Assembly (NCBI GenBank): GCA_963204745.1 | Contig: CAUJHF010000041.1 | Location: forward strand, 1-63,903 | DNA length: 63,903 nt | Direction: 5' to 3' | Source: Pseudomonadota bacterium | GTDB lineage: Bacteria; Pseudomonadota; Gammaproteobacteria; Steroidobacterales; GCA-2729495 | Part shown: positions 10,292 through 18,897 of the stretch, one piece after another | Layout of the letters: the number at the start of each line of letters is the position of its first letter | How positions within the stretch are numbered: position 1 is the stretch's first letter | Made by a program: the position numbers and the translations under genes | The notes under the pieces: model-generated | Told to the model about the DNA's origin: nothing | The model's database searches: none | What the model saw: the letters and a program-made list of their open reading frames with translations, nothing else

Positions 10292-11161
10292 ATGGCAGGC
10301 GAGAACATTCAGCTGGCACAGAACACGGCGACCGATGCGGGCATTCCCCCCGCAGATCCGGCGGCGTTGGACGCGATGCCAGGCGATACGGGTGACCTGG
10401 GCACGACGGATTTGACCGGAACGGGCAATGATTTTCCGCTCGACACAATGTCTGATGGTGACGCTACACCACCCCCCGACACACTGCCTGCCAATGAAGC
10501 TGAAAACCCCTACGGCCTGGCTGCCCTCTGGGGGCAGGGCGACTTCATCGCGCGCGGCACCCTCATCATCCTGGTGGGCATGTCGCTGTACTCATGGTTC
10601 CTGATCCTTACCAAGCTCTGGGACCAGGCGCGGATGTTGCGTCAGGCCAGACAGGCGAGCCGCGATTTCTGGACAGGCTCATCCCTGACCGATGGCATGC
10701 AGAAGCTTACGGGCAGCGGCAACGCATACCGTTCATTGGTGGAAAGCGGCATCAACGCCAGCTCGCACCATGAAGGCAAGCTCACCGACAAGGTACCGCT
10801 TACCGACTGGATCAGTGGCAATCTGCAGCGCAGCGTCGATCGCCTGAACAACGATCTGCAGGGCGGTCTGTCCTTCCTGGCATCGGTCGGCTCGACGGCA
10901 CCGTTCGTCGGTCTGTTCGGTACGGTGTGGGGCATCTATCACGCACTGATCGCGATCGGCGTCGCCGGCCAGGCGAGCATCGACAAGGTGGCCGGTCCGG
11001 TTGGTGAGGCACTGATCATGACCGCCATTGGTCTGGCAGTCGCGGTACCGGCGGTGCTGGGCTACAACCTGCTGCTGAGACGAAACAAGGCCATTCTTGA
11101 CCAGTTCCGTTACTTCACCAACGATCTGTATGCGACGCTGGTAAGCAGCAGCCAGAAGTAA
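10292..11161 (+). CDS. exbB: ExbB/TolQ-family proton channel subunit with long N-terminal extension
   Basis: 289-residue MotA/TolQ/ExbB family protein. Residues 1-75 are an unusual acidic, proline- and alanine-rich extension ending before the first membrane segment (TLIILVGMSLYSWFLILTKLW, about 88-108). The family core follows, with SVGSTAPFVGLFGTVWGIYHAL and a last pair of hydrophobic helices (EALIMTAIGLAVAVPAVLGYNLLLR). With ExbD it forms the proton channel that powers TonB. Whether the extension is periplasmic is inferred from the usual ExbB topology. Confidence 0.94.
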   Translation: MAGENIQLAQNTATDAGIPPADPAALDAMPGDTGDLGTTDLTGTGNDFPLDTMSDGDATPPPDTLPANEAENPYGLAALWGQGDFIARGTLIILVGMSLYSWFLILTKLWDQARMLRQARQASRDFWTGSSLTDGMQKLTGSGNAYRSLVESGINASSHHEGKLTDKVPLTDWISGNLQRSVDRLNNDLQGGLSFLASVGSTAPFVGLFGTVWGIYHALIAIGVAGQASIDKVAGPVGEALIMTAIGLAVAVPAVLGYNLLLRRNKAILDQFRYFTNDLYATLVSSSQK

Positions 11162-11190
11162 GCGCGGCCAGGAAGAGGGAGAACACGCGC

Positions 11191-11625
11191 ATGGGCATGA
11201 ACGTCCAGTCCGGTGACGGTGAAGACCATCCGGTGATGTCGGCCATCAATACCACGCCACTTGTCGACGTGATGCTGGTGCTGCTCATCATCTTCCTGAT
11301 CACCGTGCCCGTCATTACCAAGACCGTGAACCTTGATCTCCCGAAAGCGACCAATATCGCCACACAGACCAAACCGGAAAACATCACTGTTGCCATCGAT
11401 CGTCAGGGCAACGTTTACTGGAAAGAGTCGCTCGTCCCGGACAATCAGGTACTGGCCGACCTGATTCGCGGCGCAGCCATGACCGTCCCGCAGCCTGAGG
11501 TACACGTTCGCGGTGACCGGGCGGGACGCTACGAGTATGTGGGTCGCGTAATCCTGGCGCTGCAAAAAGGCGGCATCCAGAAAATCGGCTTTATCTCTGA
11601 GCCTGACCGTGGCTCCGCACGTTAA
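11191..11625 (+). CDS. exbD: ExbD-family protein 1
   Basis: 144-residue ExbD/TolR family protein. A short N-terminus leads to INTTPLVDVMLVLLIIFLITVPVI, where the membrane-embedded Asp of LVDVMLVLL is the expected proton-carrying residue. The periplasmic domain contains TVAIDRQGNVYWKESLVPDNQVLADLI. It lies 29 bp after exbB and 36 bp before a second exbD, in the tonB operon. Confidence 0.94.
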   Translation: MGMNVQSGDGEDHPVMSAINTTPLVDVMLVLLIIFLITVPVITKTVNLDLPKATNIATQTKPENITVAIDRQGNVYWKESLVPDNQVLADLIRGAAMTVPQPEVHVRGDRAGRYEYVGRVILALQKGGIQKIGFISEPDRGSAR

Positions 11626-11661
11626 CTGATCGCCGAACGGGATCAGCAGAGGTCAACTTCC

Positions 11662-12081
11662 ATGAGCATGACGGTAGGTACGGGCGGCGAAAACGATCCG
11701 ATGATCGAGATGAACACCACGCCGTTGATCGACGTGATGCTTGTGCTCCTGATCATGATCATCGTCACGCTGCCGATCATGACGCATGCGGTAAAACTCG
11801 ACATGCCGCGCCCGGACCCTAACACACCGGACGTCCAGCCCGAGCTGATCGAGATAATGATCGATTACGACGGCACGATTCTGTGGAATGGCACACCGGT
11901 ACCCAACCTCGATACGCTTGAACGCTACTTCAAGGCCGAGGCGGCAAAAGTTCCGCAGCCGCAGGTCGCCATCAGGCCGGATGCGCGCGTCAAATACGAC
12001 TATGTGGTTCAGGTGCTGGCCAGCGCGCAGCGCAACAGCATCGAAAAGATGGGGTTGATCGGTAACGAGCAGTTCGAGTAG
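11662..12081 (+). CDS. exbD: ExbD-family protein 2
   Basis: 139-residue paralogue of the preceding gene, with MNTTPLIDVMLVLLIMIIVTLPIMTHAVKLDMPRP at the membrane segment and the conserved Asp in LIDVMLVLL. The C-terminal domain includes EIMIDYDGTILWNGTPVPNLDTLERYF. Two ExbD proteins with one ExbB and one TonB is a layout known from Xanthomonas-like systems. The two may form mixed dimers or serve different TonB partners. Confidence 0.94.
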   Translation: MSMTVGTGGENDPMIEMNTTPLIDVMLVLLIMIIVTLPIMTHAVKLDMPRPDPNTPDVQPELIEIMIDYDGTILWNGTPVPNLDTLERYFKAEAAKVPQPQVAIRPDARVKYDYVVQVLASAQRNSIEKMGLIGNEQFE

Positions 12082-12234
12082 TCGTTCTGCCGGACCAGGG
12101 CATCCGCCCGTACTGCGACTCCAGCCCCGCAACAGACAGACCGACAGACCGGTTCAGCGTTTATTCACTCCGCTGAGGGAGTATCTTTGCGCAGCACCGG
12201 TTGCTGCTCACAGCCAGACAGGGAGACCCGGAGT

Positions 12235-13500
12235 ATGCGAAACAGTAGCTGCGCGGCCTTGGCCGCAGCAATCACTTCACTGACCCTTCTGCTGGGCGGA
12301 CTGACCGCTGCTCCCGTACTCCATGCCGCAGACAAACCGCCGGCGGCCGGCAAGATCAGCAAGAAGGTCATGAAGCCACTGAAGGCCGGCCTCGATCTCG
12401 CCAATGAAGGCAAGTTCCCGGAAGCCGAGGCTGAACTTCGTGCCGCCGATGCCATTGAAGGCAAAACGCCGTTCGAACAGTTCCAGGTTGATGAACTGCT
12501 CGGCTTCGTCGCTCTCAAGCAGGCCAAATACAAGGATGCCGCCCTTCTGTATGAACACGGGCTGGACTCCGGTTTTCTGCCCCCCGAGCAGGTCAACGAC
12601 CGGCTGCGGCTGCTTGCACAGTTGTACTTCCAGCCTGACCTCCGCGACCTGAACAAGGTCGCCACCTATGGCAAGCGCTGGCTGGAAGCGGCCGGCACAC
12701 GCGACCCGGTCATGGTCGGCCTGGTCGGTCAGGCCAGCTACTTCAATGACGATTTCAGCACAGCCGCAGACTACATGAAGGAAGCAACTGCCGGTGCTGT
12801 CGCCGCCGGACAGAAGCCTGAGGAAAACTGGCTGCTCATCCTGCAGAACTCATACGGCAAGCTCAAGAATGATCCCGGTGTTGTCGAGGCAACCGTTGAA
12901 CTGGTGCGCCACTTTCCCCGCAAGGAGCACTGGATAACCCTGTCGTCGAGTCTGCTTCGCGCGGCAAGCACCAAGGAGCTGGAGATCCTGCAGGTATTCC
13001 GCCTGCTGTACGCCGTGGATGCGATGGACAGCGCCGACGATTTCACCGAAGCGGCCAACGTCGCGTTGCGCTCCGGCTCCCCGGGTGAAGCGCTGAAGTT
13101 CATGGATCGCGGTTACGCACTGAAGGTTCTTGATACCAGCGGTGACAAGCAGAAGAGCCAGCAATTGCTGGAGGATTCCAAGCGGCAGGTTGCCGACGAC
13201 CGCAAGACCCTGCCGCAATTTGAGAAAGAAGCGACAGCAGCAAAGGGCGGTGAAGCTGACGTCAAGCTGGGTGAAGCCTTCCTGAGTTACGATCAGCCGG
13301 CAAAAGCCGTCGAAGCCATTCAGCGCGGAATCGCAAAGGGCGGGGTGAAGAGCCTGGATGACGCCAACCTCTCCCTGGGTCGCGCTTTCCTGGCCTCCGG
13401 CGACCGGGCTGCCGCCGGGACCGCCTTTAGCCTGGTGAAGAAGCCCGACTACGCGCTGCTGACACGGCTTTGGCTGATTTATACCGCACAGCAACCCTGA
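12235..13500 (+). CDS. Exported TPR-like repeat protein 1
   Basis: 421 residues from ATG 12235, which is preceded by GGGAGACCCGGAGT. The signal peptide ends near VLHAADK. The mature protein is a chain of helix-turn-helix repeats (KPLKAGLDLANEGKFPEAEAELRAADAIEGKTPFEQ, YFNDDFSTAADYMKEAT) typical of TPR or Sel1-like solenoids. It is paralogous to the next gene. It lies in the tonB-exbB-exbD-exbD operon. TPR partner proteins are known in some TonB systems (for example TtpC-associated systems of Vibrio), so a role in energy transduction or receptor engagement is inferred. Confidence 0.82.
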   Translation: MRNSSCAALAAAITSLTLLLGGLTAAPVLHAADKPPAAGKISKKVMKPLKAGLDLANEGKFPEAEAELRAADAIEGKTPFEQFQVDELLGFVALKQAKYKDAALLYEHGLDSGFLPPEQVNDRLRLLAQLYFQPDLRDLNKVATYGKRWLEAAGTRDPVMVGLVGQASYFNDDFSTAADYMKEATAGAVAAGQKPEENWLLILQNSYGKLKNDPGVVEATVELVRHFPRKEHWITLSSSLLRAASTKELEILQVFRLLYAVDAMDSADDFTEAANVALRSGSPGEALKFMDRGYALKVLDTSGDKQKSQQLLEDSKRQVADDRKTLPQFEKEATAAKGGEADVKLGEAFLSYDQPAKAVEAIQRGIAKGGVKSLDDANLSLGRAFLASGDRAAAGTAFSLVKKPDYALLTRLWLIYTAQQP

Positions 13501-13563
13501 ATATTGCAACACTGGCAGCCTCAAGCGGCTGGCTGACAATACTGAATCTGGAGACAGCGTCCC

Positions 13564-14802
13564 ATGCCCAAGAAATTTCTGACGATCCTTTGTCTGGCCG
13601 CGAGCATCGGCTTCGGCCTTGCCGGCAGCCTGCTGATCGCACCGACGGTACAAGCCCAGGCGACAGACGCCAAAGTTGGGCCTAAGGTCGGCAAGCTGTT
13701 GCAGGACGCGCTGAATGCCAGCAAGCAGAAAAAGAACAACGAGGCGCTGGCCAAGCTCAAGGCAGCCGATGCCGTGAGCGGAAAGAGCAGCCTGGAGCAG
13801 CTCAAGATTGCCGAAATGTACGGCTACGTATACCTGCAGCAGAGAAATTACCCGGCAGCAGCAGCCGCCTACGAGCGCACGCTGAATTCGGGCCAGCTGA
13901 CTCCGGCGCAAACCAACGACCGGATAAAGCAGATCGCACAGCTCAGCTTCCCCAAGGACGTGAAGAAGACCATCGAATACACCACGCGCTGGCTGAAGGC
14001 GACCGGATCGAAGGACCCGGACATGTACGCGATGCTCGGCCAGGCATATCAGCTCGGCGGCAATGACAAGGCGGCGATCAGCGCTACCGAAGTCGCCATG
14101 CGCAATGCCCAGGCCGCAGGGAAGCGCCCGGACGAGAACTGGCTGCGTATCCTGCTGAAATCCTACGGCAATCTTAACGACACAGCTGCGCTCAGCCGGC
14201 TCACCACCTCGCTGGTCACGCTCTATCCGACCAAGGAAAACTGGCAGCTGCTGTCCAGTGCGTTGCGCAAACAGGCGCAGGGTGATGACCGCGTTGCGCT
14301 GAATGTGTACCGCCTGATGGGTGAACTGGACCTGATGGACGAACCCAGGCTGTTCACCGAATGGGCCATCGTCTCGATTCAGGCCGGTCTGCCCGGCGAA
14401 GCCCTCAAGACCATGGAACTCGGCTACGCGAGGAAAGTGCTGGGCGCTGACGATGCCCGCAATCAGCGCATCATGAACGATGCGCGCACGCGCATAAAGG
14501 CACAGGAGCAGAGCCTGGCGAAGCTTGAGCAGAACGCGATCGCCTCGCCTCAGGGTCTGGCGGACGTCCAGCTGGGCGAAGTGTTCATGAGCTATGGCAT
14601 GCCCGACAAGGCCATCGCCGCTGCAAAACGCGGGCTGCAGAAAGGCAGCCTGCCGAATACCGACGACGCATGGATGATGATCGGCCGCGGCCAGATAGCG
14701 AAGAAAAACGGCGCCGAGGCGCGCAAGGCATTCAGCCAGGTCAAAGGCAAGGATCTCGGCTCAATCGCCAGGCTCTGGATGATCTACGCTTCGAAGCTCT
14801 GA
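13564..14802 (+). CDS. Exported TPR-like repeat protein 2
   Basis: 412 residues with a signal peptide (ILCLAASIGFGLAGSLLIAPTVQAQ) and helical repeats. It is clearly paralogous to the upstream protein: compare YKDAALLYEHGLDSGFLPPEQVNDRLR with YPAAAAAYERTLNSGQLTPAQTNDRIK, and PEENWLLILQNSYG with PDENWLRILLKSYG. The pair probably arose by tandem duplication. It closes the TonB operon; a REP hairpin follows its stop codon within 4 bp. Confidence 0.82.
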   Translation: MPKKFLTILCLAASIGFGLAGSLLIAPTVQAQATDAKVGPKVGKLLQDALNASKQKKNNEALAKLKAADAVSGKSSLEQLKIAEMYGYVYLQQRNYPAAAAAYERTLNSGQLTPAQTNDRIKQIAQLSFPKDVKKTIEYTTRWLKATGSKDPDMYAMLGQAYQLGGNDKAAISATEVAMRNAQAAGKRPDENWLRILLKSYGNLNDTAALSRLTTSLVTLYPTKENWQLLSSALRKQAQGDDRVALNVYRLMGELDLMDEPRLFTEWAIVSIQAGLPGEALKTMELGYARKVLGADDARNQRIMNDARTRIKAQEQSLAKLEQNAIASPQGLADVQLGEVFMSYGMPDKAIAAAKRGLQKGSLPNTDDAWMMIGRGQIAKKNGAEARKAFSQVKGKDLGSIARLWMIYASKL

Positions 14803-14805
14803 GTT

Positions 14806-14864
14806 GTGGGAGCGGCGTCAGCCGCGATTTCATAACCACTGATCGCGGCTGAAGCCGCTCCTAC
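14806..14864. repeat. REP-type inverted repeat pair
   Basis: Two inverted copies of a repetitive extragenic palindrome lie between convergent genes. The left copy runs 14806-14828 (core GGAGCGGCGTCAGCCGCGAT) and the right copy 14842-14864 (core ATCGCGGCTGAAGCCGCTCC), with a 13-nt spacer. The core GGAGCGGCTTCAGCCGCGA is the REP sequence familiar from Pseudomonas and Xanthomonas relatives. The pair can form a long hairpin and probably stabilises or terminates both transcripts. No RAYT transposase is in the window. Confidence 0.75.
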
Positions 14865-14870
14865 CCGCTC

Positions 14871-16154
14871 CTACGGCAGCCGGTCGCGCAAGGCATACCA
14901 GAGCATGCCGAGCACGAGGCCTGGCCAGCGCAACAACGTGCCGCCCGGAAACGGCGGAGGCGCGAGCCGGGCGAATACGTCGAAACGCTCAACCGAGCCC
15001 GCCACCGCCTCTGCAAGCAGCTGACCGGCAAGAGTGGCCATCGCCACACCGTGCCCTGAGTACCCCTGCGCAAAGTAGATACCCGATCCCAGACGCCCGA
15101 AGTGAGGCATACGGTTCATCGTGATCGCGAGCCGTCCGCCCCAGGCGTACTCGATCCCCACATCACCGAGTTGCGGAAATATGCGCAGCACATGCGGGCG
15201 CACGAAGCTGCCGATATCAGCGGGGAAGCGCCGCCTGTAACTCTCGCCGCCACCAAAGATCAGGCGACCATCGGCCGACAGTCGAAAGTAGTTCAGCACA
15301 AACAAGGTGTCGTGAACGACAACCGGGTCGCGGATCAGTTCACGGCAACGCTTTTCACCAAGCGGCGCCGTCGCCACGAGGAAGTTGTTGATCGGCATGA
15401 TCGTCGCGGCGAGCCGCGGCTCGAGTTTATCGAGGTGCGCATTGCAGGCCAGCACCATGAACCGGGCCTGTACCTCACCACCAGCCGTTTTAGCCGTTAC
15501 CGGCCCGCTGCCGCTGTAGCCGCTCACCGCAGACTGCTCGAAAATCCTTACCCCGGCTTCAATGCAGGCGCGGGCGAGCCCCAGTGCGTAGTTCAGCGGA
15601 TGGAGGTGCGCCGCTCGCGTATCGAGACTGGCACCGCAGTACACGGAACTGCCGAGCATGTCGGCAAGCCTGGTCTTCGACAGGCAGCGCTGGTGCGGAT
15701 AGTCGTAGTCACTGGCAAGCTTCTCCGCGCGGCGCTTCAGCGCATCCAGGTGTGACGGTTTCGCGGCACAGAGCAGCTGGCCCGCCCCCGGCTCACAATC
15801 GATCGCATGCTTCGTGATGAGCGCATTGACCAGCGCCTTTGATTCCTCGGCAAGCCGGAACAGGTGCCGGGCAGTGTCCCGGCCGAAACGCGCTTCCAGC
15901 CAGGCTTCATCGCAACGCTGACCGGTCCCGATCTGCCCGCCGTTGCGGCCCGATGCACCCCAGCCGACACGCTGCGCCTCGAGTACGACCACCGAATAGC
16001 CGCGCCCGGCGAGATGAAGGGCGGCAGACAGACCGGTATAGCCGGCACCAACCACGCAGACATCTGCACTCACAGCACCGTTCAGTGGCTGATGTTCAAC
16101 CAGCCCGCGCGCAGTCGCGACATACCATGACGAGGGATGAGCCTCCGCAATCAC
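14871..16154 (-). CDS. puuB: Gamma-glutamylputrescine oxidase-like FAD enzyme (PuuB type)
   Basis: 427-residue DAO-family flavoprotein. The N-terminal FAD motif is VCVVGAGYTGLSAALHLAGRGYSVVVLEA, followed by GWGASGRNGGQIG, which is typical of PuuB. The C-terminal FAD region is IYFAQGYSGHGVAMATLAGQLLAEAVAG. It oxidises gamma-glutamylputrescine to the aldehyde with release of ammonia and hydrogen peroxide. I start at GTG 16154, because this overlaps the aminotransferase stop as GTGA, matching the 4-bp overlaps throughout the operon, and gives the family's usual length of about 426. Confidence 0.85.
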   Translation of the reverse strand: MIAEAHPSSWYVATARGLVEHQPLNGAVSADVCVVGAGYTGLSAALHLAGRGYSVVVLEAQRVGWGASGRNGGQIGTGQRCDEAWLEARFGRDTARHLFRLAEESKALVNALITKHAIDCEPGAGQLLCAAKPSHLDALKRRAEKLASDYDYPHQRCLSKTRLADMLGSSVYCGASLDTRAAHLHPLNYALGLARACIEAGVRIFEQSAVSGYSGSGPVTAKTAGGEVQARFMVLACNAHLDKLEPRLAATIMPINNFLVATAPLGEKRCRELIRDPVVVHDTLFVLNYFRLSADGRLIFGGGESYRRRFPADIGSFVRPHVLRIFPQLGDVGIEYAWGGRLAITMNRMPHFGRLGSGIYFAQGYSGHGVAMATLAGQLLAEAVAGSVERFDVFARLAPPPFPGGTLLRWPGLVLGMLWYALRDRLP

Positions 16155-17527
16155 GCGCCTGCTGCCGCACCCAGCGCCTGCTGCGTCAGGTCCAGCGCCT
16201 GCCATGCCTTGTCCACCAGTTCATCAAGCTGGGTCGTGGTCAGGATGAAGGGCGGCGCAACGATCATGGTGTCACCCACGGCCCGCATCACCAGCCCCTG
16301 TTCGATCGAGAAATCGCGGCAACGCTCACCGGCTTTCAGTTCCCTGGGAAACCTCTGCCGCACGGTCCTGTTGCTTACCAGTTCGAGCGCACCGATCAGC
16401 CCGACCGAGCGCACCTCACCGACCAGCGGATGTGTACCGAGTTTTTGCCAGCGGCTGCTGAATCCCGGAATCAGGTCTGCCGCCAGATGCTCTATGACCC
16501 GCTCTTCACGCAACACGCGCAGGGTTGCGCGCGCAACGGCACACGCGACCGGATGACCCGAGTACGTGAAGCCGTGAAAGAACTCACCGCCCTGCGCTAC
16601 CAGAATCTCCGCAATACGATCACCGACCATGACACCGCCCAGCGGCTGATAGCCGCAGGTCACCCCCTTGGCAAAGGACATCAGGTCAGGCCGGATGCCG
16701 AAGTGCTGGCTCCCGAACCACTGCCCGAGGCGGCCAAAACCGGTGATCACTTCATCAGTGACCAGCAGGATCCCGTACTCGTCGCAGATACGCTGGATCT
16801 CGGGCCAGTAACTGGCCGGCGGAATGATTGCCCCGCCCGCACCCTGCACCGGTTCGGCAATGAACGCCGCTACCTTGTCGACACCGATCTTTTCGATGGT
16901 GGCAGCCAGCTGACCGGCCACATGCCGGCCAAACTCCTCGGGATCCTCGATATCATTCTGGCCAAACCAGTAAGGCTCCTCGATATGTACGATCCCCGGG
17001 ATCGGGAGCCCGGCCTGCGCATGCATCCATGGCATACCGCACAGGCTTGCCGCACCTACAGTACTGCCGTGATAGGCATTTCGCCGGGCGATGATCACCT
17101 GCTTGTCCGGCTTGCCGAGCAACGACCAGTAGTAACGTACCAGCCGGATGACGGTGTCGTTGGCTTCCGAGCCGGAGTTCGTGAAAAACACGCGGTTGAA
17201 ACCCGGCGGGGCGATGGCGCAGAGATCGGCAGCCAGCTCGATCGCCGGCGGATGAGTACACTGGAAGAAACTGTTGTAGTACGGCAGTGTTTCCAGCTGG
17301 TGCGTGGCAGCTGCAACCAGTTCCTGCCGGCCATAACCGAGGTTGACGCACCAGAGACCGGACATCGCGTCCAGCAACCGATGACCGCTGGCGTCCCACA
17401 GATAGGCCCCTTCGGCCCGGGTGATGACCCGCGTGCCGCGTGTCGCCAGTTCGCGGTGATCCGTAAACGGATGCAGGAAGTGCTCGCGGTCGAGTTGCTG
17501 CCAGCGCTGAAGATCTTTGGTGTTCAT
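16151..17527 (-). CDS. spuC: Putrescine:pyruvate aminotransferase-like (SpuC)
   Basis: 458-residue class III PLP aminotransferase. Family features are LDAMSGLWCVNLGYGRQEL, FFTNSGSEANDTVIRLVRYYW, AFIAEPVQGAGGAIIPP, LVTDEVITGFGRLGQWFGS and the PLP lysine in SFAKGVTCGYQPLGG. FHGFTYSGHPVACAVA and LVMRAVGDTMIVAPP match SpuC-type enzymes, which move the amino group of putrescine to pyruvate. ATG 17527 overlaps the puuA stop as ATGA; an upstream ATG at 17557 is disfavoured. An aminotransferase for GABA is the alternative role. Confidence 0.87.
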   Translation of the reverse strand: MNTKDLQRWQQLDREHFLHPFTDHRELATRGTRVITRAEGAYLWDASGHRLLDAMSGLWCVNLGYGRQELVAAATHQLETLPYYNSFFQCTHPPAIELAADLCAIAPPGFNRVFFTNSGSEANDTVIRLVRYYWSLLGKPDKQVIIARRNAYHGSTVGAASLCGMPWMHAQAGLPIPGIVHIEEPYWFGQNDIEDPEEFGRHVAGQLAATIEKIGVDKVAAFIAEPVQGAGGAIIPPASYWPEIQRICDEYGILLVTDEVITGFGRLGQWFGSQHFGIRPDLMSFAKGVTCGYQPLGGVMVGDRIAEILVAQGGEFFHGFTYSGHPVACAVARATLRVLREERVIEHLAADLIPGFSSRWQKLGTHPLVGEVRSVGLIGALELVSNRTVRQRFPRELKAGERCRDFSIEQGLVMRAVGDTMIVAPPFILTTTQLDELVDKAWQALDLTQQALGAAAGA

Positions 17528-18897
17528 ACGTTGAGCAGCAGGTATTCGCGTTCCCATGGGCTGATCACCTCGAAGAAGGCCTGATACTCCTGCCGTTTCA
17601 TGGCGGTGTAGATCTTGATGAAGCGGTCGCCGAGCAGCGGCCGCAAGCGCTCACTGTTTTCCAGACGTCGCAGCGCATCGGACAGGCTGCCCGGCAGTGC
17701 AAACGGCCTGTTGTAGGCGCTCCCCGCCTCTGGTTCGCCCGGCTGCAGACGCTCCTCAAGGCCGAGCAGGCCGCAGGCCAGCGACGCGGCAATAGCGAGG
17801 TAGGGGTTCACATCCGCGCCTGCCAGGCGATTTTCGATACGCCGGTTATCCGGGTCGGAGTGCGGTACGCGCAGACCCACCGTGCGGTTGTCGTAACCCC
17901 ACTGCAGGTTTATCGGCGCTGAAAGATGACGCGTGAAGCGCCTGTAGGAATTGACATAGGGTGCGCTAAGCAGCGTGGTCTCAGGTCCATATTTCTGGAT
18001 GCCGCCGATGAACTGCCGGAACAGCTCGCTCTCGGAACCATCGGGGTTCGAAAAAGCATTGGAGCCGTCGGCGGCCCGGCGCAGGCTGATGTGCCAGTGC
18101 ATCGAACTGCCGGGCTCGTGCTCCATCGGCTTGGCCATGAAAGTGGCATAGATGTCGTGACGCATGGCCGTCTCGCGCACGGTGCGCTTGAACAGGAACA
18201 TCTGGTCGGAAAGCTCGACCGGGTCACCATGCTGGAAGTTTATCTCCAGCTGTGCGGTACCCGTCTCGTGCGCCAGGTTGTCTACATGCAGGCGCTGTAC
18301 TTCACAATAGTCGTAGATATCCTGTATGAAGGGCTCGAACTCATCTACCGCGTCCATGCTGTATGGCTGGCGTACGGTTTCCTTGCGCCCGGAGCGGCCG
18401 ACGGGCGGCTCCAGCGGATAGTCGGGGTCAGTGTTGCGCTTGACCAGATAAAACTCGATCTCCGGGGCGACGACGGGCACCAGTCCCTGCGCATGAAACA
18501 TCTGCACGATGCGCCGAAGCACCTGGCGCGGCGCGATGTCGATCGGCTCTTTTTCCTGCGTGTAGCAATCGTGAATAACGCAGCAGGTCGGCTCATCTCC
18601 CCAGGGGACCAGACGCAGCGTGTCCAGATCGGGTTTGGTGATCATGTCGCGATCGACAGGATCGACGACATTCTCCTCAAGATAGTCGTCGATATATTCA
18701 CCGGTCACCGACTGGATGAACACCGACTCGGGCAGACGCATCCCGCCCTGCTCGGTAAACTTCCGGGCCGGCATATACTTGCCGCGCGCCACGCCCGCCA
18801 TATCGGGTACCACCGCCTCGACTTCATCGATCTTGTGGTCGATCAGCCACTGCCGCAGCTGGTCTTCACCCATGCTTTCGTCCTTTCCTGTACTCAT
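17524..18897 (-). CDS. puuA: Gamma-glutamylputrescine synthetase (glutamine synthetase family)
   Basis: 457-residue glutamine-synthetase-fold ligase that joins glutamate to putrescine using ATP. Conserved elements include DMAGVARGKYMPARKF, the metal-binding E in PEIEFYLV, ETGTAQLEINFQHGDP, the H in EPGSSMHWHISL, and RRIENRLAGADVNPYLAIAASLACGLLGL. The lack of the adenylylation loop and the context with puuD, spuC and puuB support a Puu role rather than nitrogen assimilation by GlnA. It starts at ATG 18897, overlapping the puuD stop as ATGA. Confidence 0.9.
   Translation of the reverse strand: MSTGKDESMGEDQLRQWLIDHKIDEVEAVVPDMAGVARGKYMPARKFTEQGGMRLPESVFIQSVTGEYIDDYLEENVVDPVDRDMITKPDLDTLRLVPWGDEPTCCVIHDCYTQEKEPIDIAPRQVLRRIVQMFHAQGLVPVVAPEIEFYLVKRNTDPDYPLEPPVGRSGRKETVRQPYSMDAVDEFEPFIQDIYDYCEVQRLHVDNLAHETGTAQLEINFQHGDPVELSDQMFLFKRTVRETAMRHDIYATFMAKPMEHEPGSSMHWHISLRRAADGSNAFSNPDGSESELFRQFIGGIQKYGPETTLLSAPYVNSYRRFTRHLSAPINLQWGYDNRTVGLRVPHSDPDNRRIENRLAGADVNPYLAIAASLACGLLGLEERLQPGEPEAGSAYNRPFALPGSLSDALRRLENSERLRPLLGDRFIKIYTAMKRQEYQAFFEVISPWEREYLLLNV

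Noticed and set aside
15839-17584. Open frame of 581 codons on the plus strand
   Set aside because: It runs antisense to puuB and spuC, which have clear motifs and operon overlaps. Its protein is rich in His, Arg and Gln and has no domain.
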